This document shows, piece by piece, positions 1 through 8,039 of a DNA stretch of 39,708 nucleotides. A program made the position numbers and the translations under genes. The first letter of the stretch is position 1, and each line of letters opens with the position of its first letter. The notes below the pieces were generated by a model. That model searched no databases, was not told the DNA's origin, and worked only from the letters and a program-made list of their open reading frames with translations. The DNA is from Pseudomonadota bacterium. Its GTDB lineage: Bacteria; Pseudomonadota; Gammaproteobacteria; Xanthomonadales; Rhodanobacteraceae. Location: the NCBI GenBank assembly GCA_028873095.1, contig JAGWMU010000006.1, positions 1 through 39,708 on the forward strand. The letters run 5' to 3'.

Positions 1-1
1 G

Positions 2-253
2 ATCGACCCGGGCGCGCCGGCCGACAAGGACCTGTACGACCTGCCGCCGGAAGAGGAGAAGAACATCCCGCAGGTCTGCTCCAGCCTCGACGCCGCGCTG
101 GAAGCGCTGGACAAGGATCGCGACTTCCTCAAGGCCGGCGGCGTGTTCACCGACGACTTCATCGACGCCTACATCGAAGTGAAGATGAAGGAAGTCACCC
201 GCTACCGGGCCAGCACCCATCCGCTGGAATTCCAGATGTACTACTCGATCTGA
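2..253 (+). CDS. glnA: Glutamine synthetase type I, C-terminal end (partial)
   Basis: The first 83 codons read in frame 2 give the carboxy end of type I glutamine synthetase, the ATP-dependent enzyme that makes glutamine from glutamate and ammonia in the cytoplasm. Recognisable pieces are DLPPEE, a leucine-rich stretch ending in [17 protein letters not shown], and the terminal [11 protein letters not shown], which match the end of the Escherichia coli enzyme closely. The adenylylation-loop tyrosine and the active site lie upstream of the window. The gene ends with TGA and is followed after about 20 bases by a strong intrinsic terminator, so it is the last gene of its transcript. The identification is firm; only the extent is limited by the window edge. 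Confidence 0.97.
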   Translation: MDPGAPADKDLYDLPPEEEKNIPQVCSSLDAALEALDKDRDFLKAGGVFTDDFIDAYIEVKMKEVTRYRASTHPLEFQMYYSI

Positions 254-271
254 ACCGCTCGCCACAACGCA

Positions 272-314
272 GCGCAAAAGCAACGGACGCTTCGGCGTCC
301 GTTGTTTTTGCGCA
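272..314 (+). terminator. Intrinsic terminator of glnA
   Basis: A perfect 10-bp stem, CAACGGACGC at 281-290 and GCGTCCGTTG at 295-304, closes a TTCG tetraloop. It is followed by a T run (304-309). The flanks GCGCAAAA and TTTTTGCGC extend the pairing, so the element may also work from the other side, where the hyf-like operon arrives. Confidence 0.93.
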
Positions 315-375
315 TGCCGGATGATGGCGAAGGGTTCGCGCACTTCGGTACCCCGACGACAGGCAGGCCCGTCCC

Positions 376-451
376 GTAGGAGCGCACCTTCGTGCGCGAA
401 TGCTCTTCATTCATGCGCGGCAAAAGCATCGCGCACAGGGTGCGCTCCTAC
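376..451. repeat. REP-like inverted pair, copy A
   Basis: Two head-to-head units begin with GTAGGAGCGCAC (376-387) and end with its complement GTGCGCTCCTAC (440-451), with internal GTGCGCGAA and ATCGCGCAC arms. The interior shares GGCAAAAGCATCGCGCAC with copy B at 15685-15760. It lies between the convergent ends of glnA and the hyf-like operon. Elements of this look are common between genes in Xanthomonadaceae and Rhodanobacteraceae; that assignment is from general knowledge. Confidence 0.85.
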
Positions 452-502
452 CGGCGCCAGGAACCAAGCCGGTCGAGATTCCCGGTTGGCGGCGCGGACC
501 GA

Positions 503-1048
503 TCAGCCGTCGAACGGGACGGCGCCTGGCGACACCGGCGGCTGCGCATGCCCGGTGAGCTGCAGCAGGCCGCGCAGCAGCGCGGTCGGCGTCGGCGGAC
601 AGCCGTTGACCACGGCATCGACCGGGATGACGTCGGCGACGCGGCCGCGCGTCGCATAGTTCACCCCGAACACGCCGGTGCAGGTGCTGCAGTCGCCGAC
701 GGCCAGCACCCACTTGGGGTCGGGCATCGCCTCGTACGTGCGCCGGAGCGCCTCTTCCATGTTGACCGACACCGGCCCGGTGACCAGCAGGACATCGGCG
801 TGCCGCGGGCTGGCCACGAACGCGATGCCGCTGCCCTCGAGGTTGTAGTACGGGTTCGAAAGCGCGTGGATTTCCAGTTCGCAGCCGTTGCACGATCCGG
901 CATCCACGTGGCGGATGCGCAACGCGCGGCCGAACACGGACTGCAGCTCCCGCTGCAGTCCTTCCAGCGGCGCGTCGCGCAGCTCGGGGGTCGGCAAGGG
1001 TTCGCTGAGAATGCCGGTGCGCCGGATGCGTGCCAGGATGCTGAACAT
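503..1048 (-). CDS. hyfI: NuoB/HyfI-like iron-sulfur subunit of an Ehr-type complex
   Basis: This 181-residue protein belongs to the NuoB / hydrogenase small-subunit family, which carries the [4Fe-4S] cluster nearest the catalytic site. All four expected ligands are visible: CNGC near residue 50, GDC in GDCSTCTG, and GCPPTP near the C-terminus. It therefore looks able to bind its cluster. It is the last gene of the six-gene minus-strand operon, starting with ATG six bases after the stop of the large-subunit gene. The small subunit is intact although its partner has lost the NiFe ligands, which suggests the complex still moves electrons but does not make hydrogen. The role in the complex is inferred from the family. 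Confidence 0.92.
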   Translation of the reverse strand: MFSILARIRRTGILSEPLPTPELRDAPLEGLQRELQSVFGRALRIRHVDAGSCNGCELEIHALSNPYYNLEGSGIAFVASPRHADVLLVTGPVSVNMEEALRRTYEAMPDPKWVLAVGDCSTCTGVFGVNYATRGRVADVIPVDAVVNGCPPTPTALLRGLLQLTGHAQPPVSPGAVPFDG

Positions 1049-1054
1049 GGTGAC

Positions 1055-2599
1055 TTACCCGTCGTGACCGCTGTAGGCGAGGTTGAAAGACTTGTTGATC
1101 AGCGGGAAATCCGGAACGATGTTGCCGATGATGGCGTGCTCGATCAGCGGCCAGTTCTGCCACGACGGATCGTGCGCGTGGCAGTGCCGCACGCGGTTGT
1201 CCGGCGCCGTTTCCAGGGCGATCAACACCGGCCCGCGCCAGCCCTCGATCAGGCCCAGGCCGATTCGACCCGGCGGCGCCGCCGGCACCGGGACCAGGCC
1301 CGGCCCCTCCGGCAGGGTCTGCAGCAGCGACTGGCACAGCCGCAGGGAATCCATGATTTCATCGAAGCGAACCTGCACGCGCGCGGCGACGTCGCCTGCG
1401 GAACGCAGCACGCGGCCGGGTTGCAGTACATCGTAAGGCGGCCACGGCAGATCGATCCTCGCGTCGCGGGCGATGCCGGACGCGCGCCCGACCAGGCCGA
1501 TGGCGCCGTGTGCCCTGGCCAGTTCGGGACTGAGCAGGCCCGCATCGCGGAAGCGGTCCTGCATCCCGGCATGGTCGTCGAATATCGCGCGCAAGGCGGG
1601 CACGGCCTGTTCCAGCATCGCCGCTTCCTCGAGCATGCTGCGGATCATGCGCGCGCCGAGGTCGATGACGACGCCGCCGGGAAGCAGGTAGTCGAACAGG
1701 TAACGCTGGCCGAAGGCGTCGTGGTTGAGACGGACCAGTTGCTCCTTCAGGCGGGAGAACTGCACCAGGCCGAAAGCCAGGCCGGCATCGTTGCCGAGGC
1801 TGCCCAGGTCGCCCAGGTGATTGGCGATGCGCTCGCGCTCGAGCGCCAGCGCGCGCAGGGCCGCGGCGCGGCGCGGCAGTTCGGTTCCGGTGATCGCTTC
1901 CAGCGCGGCGCAGTAGGCCCAGGAAAACGCGACCGTGCTGTCGCCGCAGATCCGCGCCGCCAGCCGATGGCCCTCCTGCAAGGGCTGTCGGTCGAAGCGT
2001 TTGGCGATGCCCTTGTGCGCATAGCCAAGGCGCTCCTCCAACCGCAGCACTTTCTCGCCCACCACGGAAAAACGGAAATGGCCCGGTTCGATCGTCCCGG
2101 CGTGCACCGGGCCCACGGCGATTTCATGCACGCCGTCGCCGCTGACCGGCACGAACGGGTAGGGTTTGGCATGGATGGCATAATTCTGCGTGGCGCCCAC
2201 GTCGCGGCGCAGCGGAAAGATGCTCTCGGGCCAGCCGCCATGGCGCAGCCATGGCCGGCAATCTCCCGCGTCGGCCCGCAACCCGAGCAGGTCGTACATC
2301 GCGCGCTGCAGGCGCTCGGCCACCGGGAACAAGTGGCCGAGCGCGGGGTACACGGTGCTTCCGCCGGCCAGCGCGTGTTCCAGCACCACGACCCGGTCGG
2401 GCAACAGCAGCGCGGCGAACACGCGAAAGACGCCGTCGCGGTCGCGGTCGTCGGTGCCCCACAGGGTGAGCAGGCCGGCGCCCTGGTCGCGCAGACGCTG
2501 CGCGTCGGCCAGCCAGTGCGCGGCATCGACCGTCACCCGCCTTGCCGCCACGTTGGCGGGCAGGTGGAGGTCATTGGGCTCGGGCGAATTGTCGGTCAT
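1055..2599 (-). CDS. hyfG: HyfG-like large subunit lacking NiFe-binding cysteines (Ehr type)
   Basis: The 514-residue product joins a NuoC-like N-terminal part (about 20-160) to a NuoD / hydrogenase large-subunit part. In true group 4 hydrogenases two CxxC motifs hold the NiFe centre. Here the first reads R-I-C-G-D-S (C218, S221), keeping only one cysteine. The C-terminal DPCxxC position reads DPSWQN (477-482), with none. The tail NIVPDFPLINKSFNLAYSG is typical of hydrogenase-related proteins without the metal site. It is thus very unlikely to be a hydrogenase and fits the Ehr group. ATG start; it begins 12 bases after the hyfF-like stop. The substrate is unknown. The family call is firm; the loss of hydrogenase function is a strong inference. 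Confidence 0.93.
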   Translation of the reverse strand: MTDNSPEPNDLHLPANVAARRVTVDAAHWLADAQRLRDQGAGLLTLWGTDDRDRDGVFRVFAALLLPDRVVVLEHALAGGSTVYPALGHLFPVAERLQRAMYDLLGLRADAGDCRPWLRHGGWPESIFPLRRDVGATQNYAIHAKPYPFVPVSGDGVHEIAVGPVHAGTIEPGHFRFSVVGEKVLRLEERLGYAHKGIAKRFDRQPLQEGHRLAARICGDSTVAFSWAYCAALEAITGTELPRRAAALRALALERERIANHLGDLGSLGNDAGLAFGLVQFSRLKEQLVRLNHDAFGQRYLFDYLLPGGVVIDLGARMIRSMLEEAAMLEQAVPALRAIFDDHAGMQDRFRDAGLLSPELARAHGAIGLVGRASGIARDARIDLPWPPYDVLQPGRVLRSAGDVAARVQVRFDEIMDSLRLCQSLLQTLPEGPGLVPVPAAPPGRIGLGLIEGWRGPVLIALETAPDNRVRHCHAHDPSWQNWPLIEHAIIGNIVPDFPLINKSFNLAYSGHDG

Positions 2600-2611
2600 G
2601 TCGTCATCCCA

Positions 2612-4066
2612 TCAGCCGGCAATCAGCCGGGCCGCCAGGCGATACCACTCGGCCAGGGCCGGCGGAATGTAAACACCCATCATCAGCACGATCCCCAGAT
2701 GCACGAATACCGGAACCAGTGCCGGGGTGTGCGGCAGCGGCCGGTCGTCGGTGTCGCCGAACACCATCGGCTGCAGGCGGCTGAAGATTGCGGCGAAGGC
2801 GACCGCCAGGGCTGCCAGCAGGATCGGCGTGGCCCACGGATGATCCCGCATCGCCGTGATCAGCACGAGGTATTCGCTGGTGAAGACCCCGAACGGCGGC
2901 ATGCCGAGAATCGCCAGGCCGCCGAGCATCAGTCCCCAGCCCACGCTGGGATGAATCGCCAGCAGGCCGCGGATCTTGTCCATGCGCTGGGTGCCCGACA
3001 GCTGCGTGGCGTGACCGGCGGCAAAGAAGATCGCGGACTTCGTCAGCGAGTGCATCGTCATGTGCAGCAGCCCCGCGAAGTTGGCGATCGGGCCGCCCAT
3101 GCCGAACGCGAAGGTGATGATGCCCATGTGTTCGATCGAGGAATACGCGAACAGCCGCTTGATGTCGCGCTGGCGCCACAGGAAGAAGCTCGCCAGCACG
3201 GTCGACAGCAGGCCGAAACCCATCAGCATGTGGCCGGGCAGCGCCGAATGCAGCGCGCCGTCGGCGAGGATCTTGCAGCGGATCACCGCATACAGCGCGA
3301 CGTTGAGCAGCAGGCCGGACAGCACCGCCGACACCGGCGTCGGACCCTCGGCGTGCGCATCCGGCAGCCAGTTGTGCAGCGGCGCCAGGCCGACCTTGGT
3401 GCCGTAGCCGACCAGCAGGAAGACGAAGGCCAGGCCCATCACCCGCGGCTCCAGCTGGCCCTTGACCGCATTCAGATGCGTCCACAGCAGGGCGTTCATG
3501 CCCTCGCCCCCTAGCAGGTTCTCGGCGGCGGCGTACAGCAGCGCGGTGCCGAACAGCGCCAGCGCAATGCCCACGCCGCACAGGATGAAATATTTCCAGG
3601 CCGCCTCGACGCTGGCCCGCGTGCGGTACAGCGAAACCAGCAGCACCGTCGACAGCGTGGCCATTTCCATCGAGACCCACAGGAAGCCCATGTTGTTGGT
3701 GGTCAGCGCCAGCAGCATGGCGGCCATGAACAGCTGGTACATGCTGTGGTACAGCCGCAGCCGCGCCGGCGTGAGCCGCCCGTGTTCGGCTTCGATGCGC
3801 ATGTAGGGGCGCGAAAACACGGAAGTCGTGAAACCGACCAAGGCGGTCAGCGCGACCAGGAACACATTGAACGGATCGATGAAGAACTCTTCATGCAGGG
3901 CGGTCATCGAGCCGCCGTGGATGATCCTGAGCACCAGCGCCGCCGCCGCCAGCAAGGTGGCGAGGCTGATCGCCACGCTCGCTTCGGCGGCATACCGCTT
4001 CGCGCCGACGACGGCGAGCAGCATCGCGCCAAGCAGGGGACAGCCCAGCACCAGCAGAATCTCCAC
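2612..4066 (-). CDS. hyfF: HyfF-like antiporter-type membrane subunit
   Basis: A 484-residue hydrophobic protein of the Mrp-antiporter / NuoL-M-N family, expected to span the inner membrane about 14 times and take part in proton or sodium translocation. The family's charged residues are visible: E134 in WVSMEMATLST and K224 in GYGTKVGLAPLHNWLPDAH. The lysine often found in the following LSGxxLK segment is N255 here. The start is GTG at 4066, preceded by an excellent AGGAGG ribosome site and placed one base past the hyfE-like stop. It is the second antiporter-like subunit of the operon, after the HyfB-like one. Start and family are well supported; the transported ion cannot be read from sequence. 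Confidence 0.93.
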   Translation of the reverse strand: MEILLVLGCPLLGAMLLAVVGAKRYAAEASVAISLATLLAAAALVLRIIHGGSMTALHEEFFIDPFNVFLVALTALVGFTTSVFSRPYMRIEAEHGRLTPARLRLYHSMYQLFMAAMLLALTTNNMGFLWVSMEMATLSTVLLVSLYRTRASVEAAWKYFILCGVGIALALFGTALLYAAAENLLGGEGMNALLWTHLNAVKGQLEPRVMGLAFVFLLVGYGTKVGLAPLHNWLPDAHAEGPTPVSAVLSGLLLNVALYAVIRCKILADGALHSALPGHMLMGFGLLSTVLASFFLWRQRDIKRLFAYSSIEHMGIITFAFGMGGPIANFAGLLHMTMHSLTKSAIFFAAGHATQLSGTQRMDKIRGLLAIHPSVGWGLMLGGLAILGMPPFGVFTSEYLVLITAMRDHPWATPILLAALAVAFAAIFSRLQPMVFGDTDDRPLPHTPALVPVFVHLGIVLMMGVYIPPALAEWYRLAARLIAG

Positions 4067-4067
4067 G

Positions 4068-4733
4068 TCAATCCTCCTTGAGAGATTCGAGCTGGTCCAG
4101 ATCGAGGCTGTCGAACTGCTCCCGGATATGGAAAAAGAAGATGCCGAAGATGAACACGGCCACCAGCAGGTCCAGCGCCATGCCGAGCTCCACCACCATC
4201 GGCATGCCGTAGGTGGTGCTGGTGGCGGCGAAGAACAGGCCGTTCTCCAGCGACAGGAAACCGATCACCTGGGTAAACGCCTTGCGGCGGGCCAGTATCA
4301 TCAGGAACGACAGCAGGATGACCGCCAGCGCGATCCCCAGCGTATCGCGCAGCACGGTCGTGGCCAGCGCGCTGACCGGCTGCGCCAGCCCGAACGCGAA
4401 GATCACCAGGGCCAGGCCGACCAGCATCAGCGTCGGCAGATTGACCAGCGGCTCGTTGTCGCGTTCGATCCCCAGCTTGCGCATCAGGCGGAACAGGATC
4501 CACGGCAGCACGCACACCTTGAGCACCAGGGTAAGCGCGGCCGAATAGAACAGGTGCGTGAGGTGGGCCGTGGAGGCCACCAGCAGGGTCGAGGCCACCA
4601 GCACGGCGCCTTGCCACACCAGCAGGATCAGCAGCCGCCTGCTGCGCCGCTCGGCCAGCATGGCGAAGGAGATCAGCAGCAAGGCGCCGGCCAGCATCTG
4701 GATGACCTGAGTGGCGAGGCTCAAATGGGCCAT
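4068..4733 (-). CDS. hyfE: HyfE-like small membrane subunit
   Basis: The 221-residue product is a hydrophobic protein with about seven membrane segments, related to HyfE of hydrogenase 4, whose C-terminal half resembles NuoK. Family-like stretches are VLKVCVLPWILFRLM and GFLSLENGLFFAATS, the latter with a membrane glutamate, and the charged C-terminal end ESLKED. ATG at 4733 is preferred over an upstream methionine because the longer frame would run into the hyfC-like gene and begin with a cysteine-rich stretch unlike the family. It lies four bases after hyfC and one base before hyfF. Its probable role is part of the proton path of the complex. Confidence 0.9.
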   Translation of the reverse strand: MAHLSLATQVIQMLAGALLLISFAMLAERRSRRLLILLVWQGAVLVASTLLVASTAHLTHLFYSAALTLVLKVCVLPWILFRLMRKLGIERDNEPLVNLPTLMLVGLALVIFAFGLAQPVSALATTVLRDTLGIALAVILLSFLMILARRKAFTQVIGFLSLENGLFFAATSTTYGMPMVVELGMALDLLVAVFIFGIFFFHIREQFDSLDLDQLESLKED

Positions 4734-4737
4734 GGCT

Positions 4738-5700
4738 TCATACCTCCAGCAGCAGGTGCACGAGCAGGCCGAGCACGGCAAGCAGGAACGCCATGGTCAG
4801 GAATTCCGGCGCACGGAACAGCCGCAGCTTGGCCGTGACGCTTTCGAGCAGCGCGAGCGCGGCGCCGGCGACGGCCAGCTTGGCGGCCAGGGCGCCGATC
4901 GCCAGCGCCAGCAGGCCGGGGCCGGCACCGTGCAGGGCGATGCCCCAGGGCATGAACAGCGTGAAACCGATGCAGGCGTAGTTGAACAGCTTCAGCCAGG
5001 CGGCCCACTCGATCAGCGCCAGATGACGCCCCGAATACTCCAGCGTCATCGACTCGTGGATCATCGTCAGTTCGAGATGGGTCGTCGGGTTGTCCACCGG
5101 CAGGCGTGCGTTTTCCGCCAGCAGCACCATCACGAAGGCGACCGCGGCGAAGAACAGGCTGGGGTGCAACATGATGTGCGGCTGCCGCAGCACGACCTCC
5201 ACCACGCGGGGCAACGCAGTGCTGCCGAACGCCAGGAAGGCGCTGAACAGCACCATCAGCAGGGCCGGCTCGGTGAGAAACCCGATCATCATCTCGCGGC
5301 GGGCGCCCATCGAGCCGAACGCGGTACCCACGTCCATCGCCGCGAGCGACATGAATACGCGCCCGGTGGCGAACACGCCCACCAGCGCGATCGCGTCGGC
5401 CACCCGGGCCAGCGGCAGCTCGGTGGTCACCGACGGAACGATCGCCGCGGCCACCACCATCGTGGCGAACACCGCATAGGGCGCGAGGCGGAACAGCCAG
5501 GAAGCATGGGTCGCCAGCGCCGCGTCCTTGTGGAACAGCTTGCGCAACACCCGGTAGGGTTGCCACAGCGGCGGCGCGGAGCGGTTCTGCAGCCAGGCCC
5601 GGCATTGCCCGACCCAGCCGGCGAACAGCGGCGCCAGCGCGATCGCCAGCAGGCACTCGCCCAGCTGCCATGCGTATGCCGTGGCGCTCACAGGACCCAT
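4738..5700 (-). CDS. hyfC: HyfC/NuoH-like membrane subunit
   Basis: A 320-residue member of the NuoH / HycD / HyfC family, the membrane subunit that couples the soluble arm to the antiporter-like chain. Visible landmarks are the RKLFHKD stretch, ENARLPVDNPTTHLELTMIHE (split here only by description), which is the classic conserved loop, and EYSGRHLALIEWAAWLK. The ATG at 5700 overlaps the end of hyfB by 13 bases, and the protein starts MGPVSATAYAW, running straight into the first membrane helix. The same frame stays open far upstream, but that part is antisense-style low-complexity sequence inside hyfB and is not used. Family membership is very secure. Confidence 0.93.
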   Translation of the reverse strand: MGPVSATAYAWQLGECLLAIALAPLFAGWVGQCRAWLQNRSAPPLWQPYRVLRKLFHKDAALATHASWLFRLAPYAVFATMVVAAAIVPSVTTELPLARVADAIALVGVFATGRVFMSLAAMDVGTAFGSMGARREMMIGFLTEPALLMVLFSAFLAFGSTALPRVVEVVLRQPHIMLHPSLFFAAVAFVMVLLAENARLPVDNPTTHLELTMIHESMTLEYSGRHLALIEWAAWLKLFNYACIGFTLFMPWGIALHGAGPGLLALAIGALAAKLAVAGAALALLESVTAKLRLFRAPEFLTMAFLLAVLGLLVHLLLEV

Positions 5701-7700
5701 ACCAGCAGCAGGATCAGCGTCAGGAAGCTGTACAGCAGATAGGTCGCCAGCCGCCCGCCCTGCAGGATCGTCACCCGCTCGGCGGTACGCTGCACGAAGC
5801 GCGACAGCGGCAGGTAGAGCGCATGCCAGAAGTGCTCCTCGATCTGCACGCGGTACTGCGGTTGCGCATCGGACGGCGACGGCAGTTCGCGCTGCATGCG
5901 GAACACCGGCCCGAACAGATGGCGGATCGGCTGGCCGAAACCCTCGGCCGAATCCTGCATGCGCGGCGTCTGCCAGCGGTAGCCGCAATCCCATGCCGGT
6001 GTGCGGCGGACGCGGCCGTGGTAGAGCCGGCGCACCAGCACGAACGTGGCGGCGACCACGAGCACCAGCCCGGCCCACAGCCACAGGCCGCTGTACGACG
6101 CCTGGTTCGAGGCGAGCGGCGTCATCCACCAGGGCGCCGGCCCGCGCTGCACGGTTGCGCCGACCAGCTGCCCGGTGATGCGGCCCACCACATCCAGCGC
6201 GACCTGGGGAAACACGCCGACCAGCACGCAACCCAGCGCCAGCCAGCTGAGCCCGGCCCGTTCCAGCCAGCCCGCCGGCTGCGCCTGCTCCAGCGCGCGC
6301 TCGCGCGGCTGGCCGAGAAAGATCACGCCGTAGAACTTCACCATCACGTAGCCGGCCAGCGCCGCCGTCAGCGACACGATCGCCGCGCCCAGCGGCACGA
6401 TCATGTTCAGGAAGGCGTGCGGAATCTGCGGCGTCTGCAGGAACGCCTGCAGCAGCAGCCACTCCGAGACGAACCCGTTGAGCGGCGGCAAGCCGGCGAT
6501 GGCGAGGGAGCCGACCAGCGCCAGCGCCGCCACCCACGGCATGTAGCGGATCAATCCGCCGAGCCTGCCCAAACTGCGTTCGCCGGTCGCATGCATCACC
6601 GAGCCGGTGGCGAGAAACAGCAGGCTCTTGAACAACGCATGGTTGAACGAGTGGATCAGCGCCGCCGCCAGCGCCAGCGCCGCGAGCAGGCGCATGTCGA
6701 AACTGCGGCACAGCAGGGCCAGGCCGATGCCCGCAAAGACCAGCCCGAGATTCTCGATCGAGGAATACGCCAGCAGCCGCTTCATGTCGGTCTGCACGGC
6801 GGCGAAGATCGCGCCGTACATGGCCGTGCCCAGGCCCACGCCCAGGGTCAGCAGGCCCCACCACCAGGGGCCGGCATGCAGCAGATCCCAGCTGACCCGC
6901 AACATGCCGTAGACCGCCACCTTGAGCATCAGGCCGCTCATCATCGCCGATACCGGCGACGGCGCGGCGGGATGGGCTTCGGGCAGCCACACGTGCAGCG
7001 GCACCAGGCCGGCCTTGGCGCCGAAGCCGAACAGCGCCAGCACGAACGCCGCACTGGCCCAGGCCGGCGCCAGCGCCGCGCCGCGCATCGCATCGAAGGT
7101 CATCAGCCAGCTGCCGCCCTGCAGCACGCCGAAGCACAGCAGGATGCCCAGCGCACCGACGTGCGCCATCAGCAGGTACAGGAAGCCGGCGCGCCGGATT
7201 TCGGGAATGCGATGCTGGGTGACCACCAGGAAATACGAGCTCAGCGCCATGGTTTCCCAGGCCACCATGAACATGTAGGCGTCGTCGGCCAGGATCACCA
7301 GGGCCATGCTGGCCAGGAACAGGTGGTACTGCAGGCCCATCATCCCCGGCGCGGTGCCCTCGCCCGCCCGGAAATAGCCGGCGGCGAAGATCGAAATGCC
7401 GGCACCGGCGCTGCCCAGCAGCAGCAGGAAAAACCCGGACAGCGCATCGAGCCGTACGTGGAAGGGCAGGCTCGGCAGTCCGAGCGGAAGCACGGCGGTC
7501 TGCGCGGTGAAGTTCGCCGTCAGCGCAACCGCGCCCGCGCCGGCCACGCCCAGTGCGATCAGCGCGCCCACCGGAAACAGGGTGCGGGCGACCCAGCGGA
7601 TGCTGTTCGGACGCGCCAGACCGAGCGCGCCCAACACCAGCCAGGCGGCGATCAAGCCGAGCGATGCGGTCAGCGCGGTAGTCGATGCGATCCCGTTCAC
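5688..7700 (-). CDS. hyfB: HyfB-like antiporter-type membrane subunit
   Basis: First gene of the Ehr-type operon; the 670-residue product is a long NuoL/M-like membrane protein of the HyfB type. Conserved charges of ion-moving subunits are present: E149 in AWETMALSSYFLV, K229 in FGAKAGLVPLHVWLPEAH and K260 in SGLMLKVAVYGMLR, plus FNHALFKSLLFL further on. The C-terminal extension beyond about residue 480 matches the longer HyfB architecture. The start is GTG at 7700. Upstream lies a 110-base region shared with the divergent ribbon-helix-helix gene, so the operon promoter should be there. Ion-pumping activity is inferred from retained residues, not shown. Confidence 0.93.
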   Translation of the reverse strand: MNGIASTTALTASLGLIAAWLVLGALGLARPNSIRWVARTLFPVGALIALGVAGAGAVALTANFTAQTAVLPLGLPSLPFHVRLDALSGFFLLLLGSAGAGISIFAAGYFRAGEGTAPGMMGLQYHLFLASMALVILADDAYMFMVAWETMALSSYFLVVTQHRIPEIRRAGFLYLLMAHVGALGILLCFGVLQGGSWLMTFDAMRGAALAPAWASAAFVLALFGFGAKAGLVPLHVWLPEAHPAAPSPVSAMMSGLMLKVAVYGMLRVSWDLLHAGPWWWGLLTLGVGLGTAMYGAIFAAVQTDMKRLLAYSSIENLGLVFAGIGLALLCRSFDMRLLAALALAAALIHSFNHALFKSLLFLATGSVMHATGERSLGRLGGLIRYMPWVAALALVGSLAIAGLPPLNGFVSEWLLLQAFLQTPQIPHAFLNMIVPLGAAIVSLTAALAGYVMVKFYGVIFLGQPRERALEQAQPAGWLERAGLSWLALGCVLVGVFPQVALDVVGRITGQLVGATVQRGPAPWWMTPLASNQASYSGLWLWAGLVLVVAATFVLVRRLYHGRVRRTPAWDCGYRWQTPRMQDSAEGFGQPIRHLFGPVFRMQRELPSPSDAQPQYRVQIEEHFWHALYLPLSRFVQRTAERVTILQGGRLATYLLYSFLTLILLLVWVL

Positions 7701-7754
7701 ACCTTTCGTATCCCTGGGATGCCGCGGGCCGGAACCCGCGTTCGTGCGAATTTC

Positions 7755-7773
7755 ATGATAACCGTATTATCAT
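7755..7773. promoter_or_regulatory. Inverted repeat in divergent promoter, candidate RHH operator
   Basis: ATGATAA (7755-7761) and TTATCAT (7767-7773) form a perfect 7-bp inverted repeat with a 5-base spacer. It sits in the AT-rich core of the 111-base gap between the hyfB-like gene and the ribbon-helix-helix gene. Short palindromes close to the gene are typical operators of such regulators. Binding is inferred, and the AT-rich arms could also overlap a -10 element. Confidence 0.55.
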
Positions 7774-7811
7774 TGAACTTGCCCTGAAAAGGTAAGACCG
7801 AAACTACGCGC

Positions 7812-8039
7812 ATGCCCGTCGAGAACCGCACCGCCCGCCTGACCGTCCTGATCGACCCGCGTAAGAAAGCGGTGCTCGAACGCCTGTGCGCGGAGGAGGA
7901 CGCCACGCCCTCGCAGGTCGTGCGCCGGTTGATCCGCGAATACATCGAGCGCAAGTCCGGTCGTCCCTGGCATGCCGGGGACGAACCCGCCCCTGCAGCG
8001 GCATCCCGGGTCAGGCACAGCCATGTCCGCGCACGATAA
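7812..8039 (+). CDS. Ribbon-helix-helix (CopG/Arc-type) regulator
   Basis: This 75-residue protein has the layout of a ribbon-helix-helix DNA-binding protein. A short beta strand (RLTVLID, about 8-14) is followed by a helix (PRKKAVLERLCAEE) and a second helix (TPSQVVRRLIREYIERK). The C-terminal third is proline- and arginine-rich and looks unstructured. It is transcribed away from the Ehr-type operon, with an inverted repeat in the shared promoter region, so it is a good candidate to control that operon, itself, or both. Its last 17 bases overlap the next gene in another frame, which suggests translational coupling. The fold is well supported; the target is inference. Confidence 0.78.
   Translation: MPVENRTARLTVLIDPRKKAVLERLCAEEDATPSQVVRRLIREYIERKSGRPWHAGDEPAPAAASRVRHSHVRAR

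Noticed and set aside
503-2599. Calling the cluster a NiFe hydrogenase 4 or formate hydrogenlyase
   Set aside because: The NiFe-binding cysteines are absent from the large subunit and no formate dehydrogenase or maturation genes are nearby.
392-3514. Very long open frame (1040 codons) on the plus strand opposite the hyf-like genes
   Set aside because: It is arginine-, glutamine- and histidine-rich low-complexity sequence antisense to well-identified conserved genes, a usual artefact of high GC codon usage.
5670-7787. 705-codon open frame opposite the HyfB-like gene
   Set aside because: Composition dominated by Arg, Gln, His and Ala with no conserved segment; the opposite strand encodes a textbook antiporter-like subunit.
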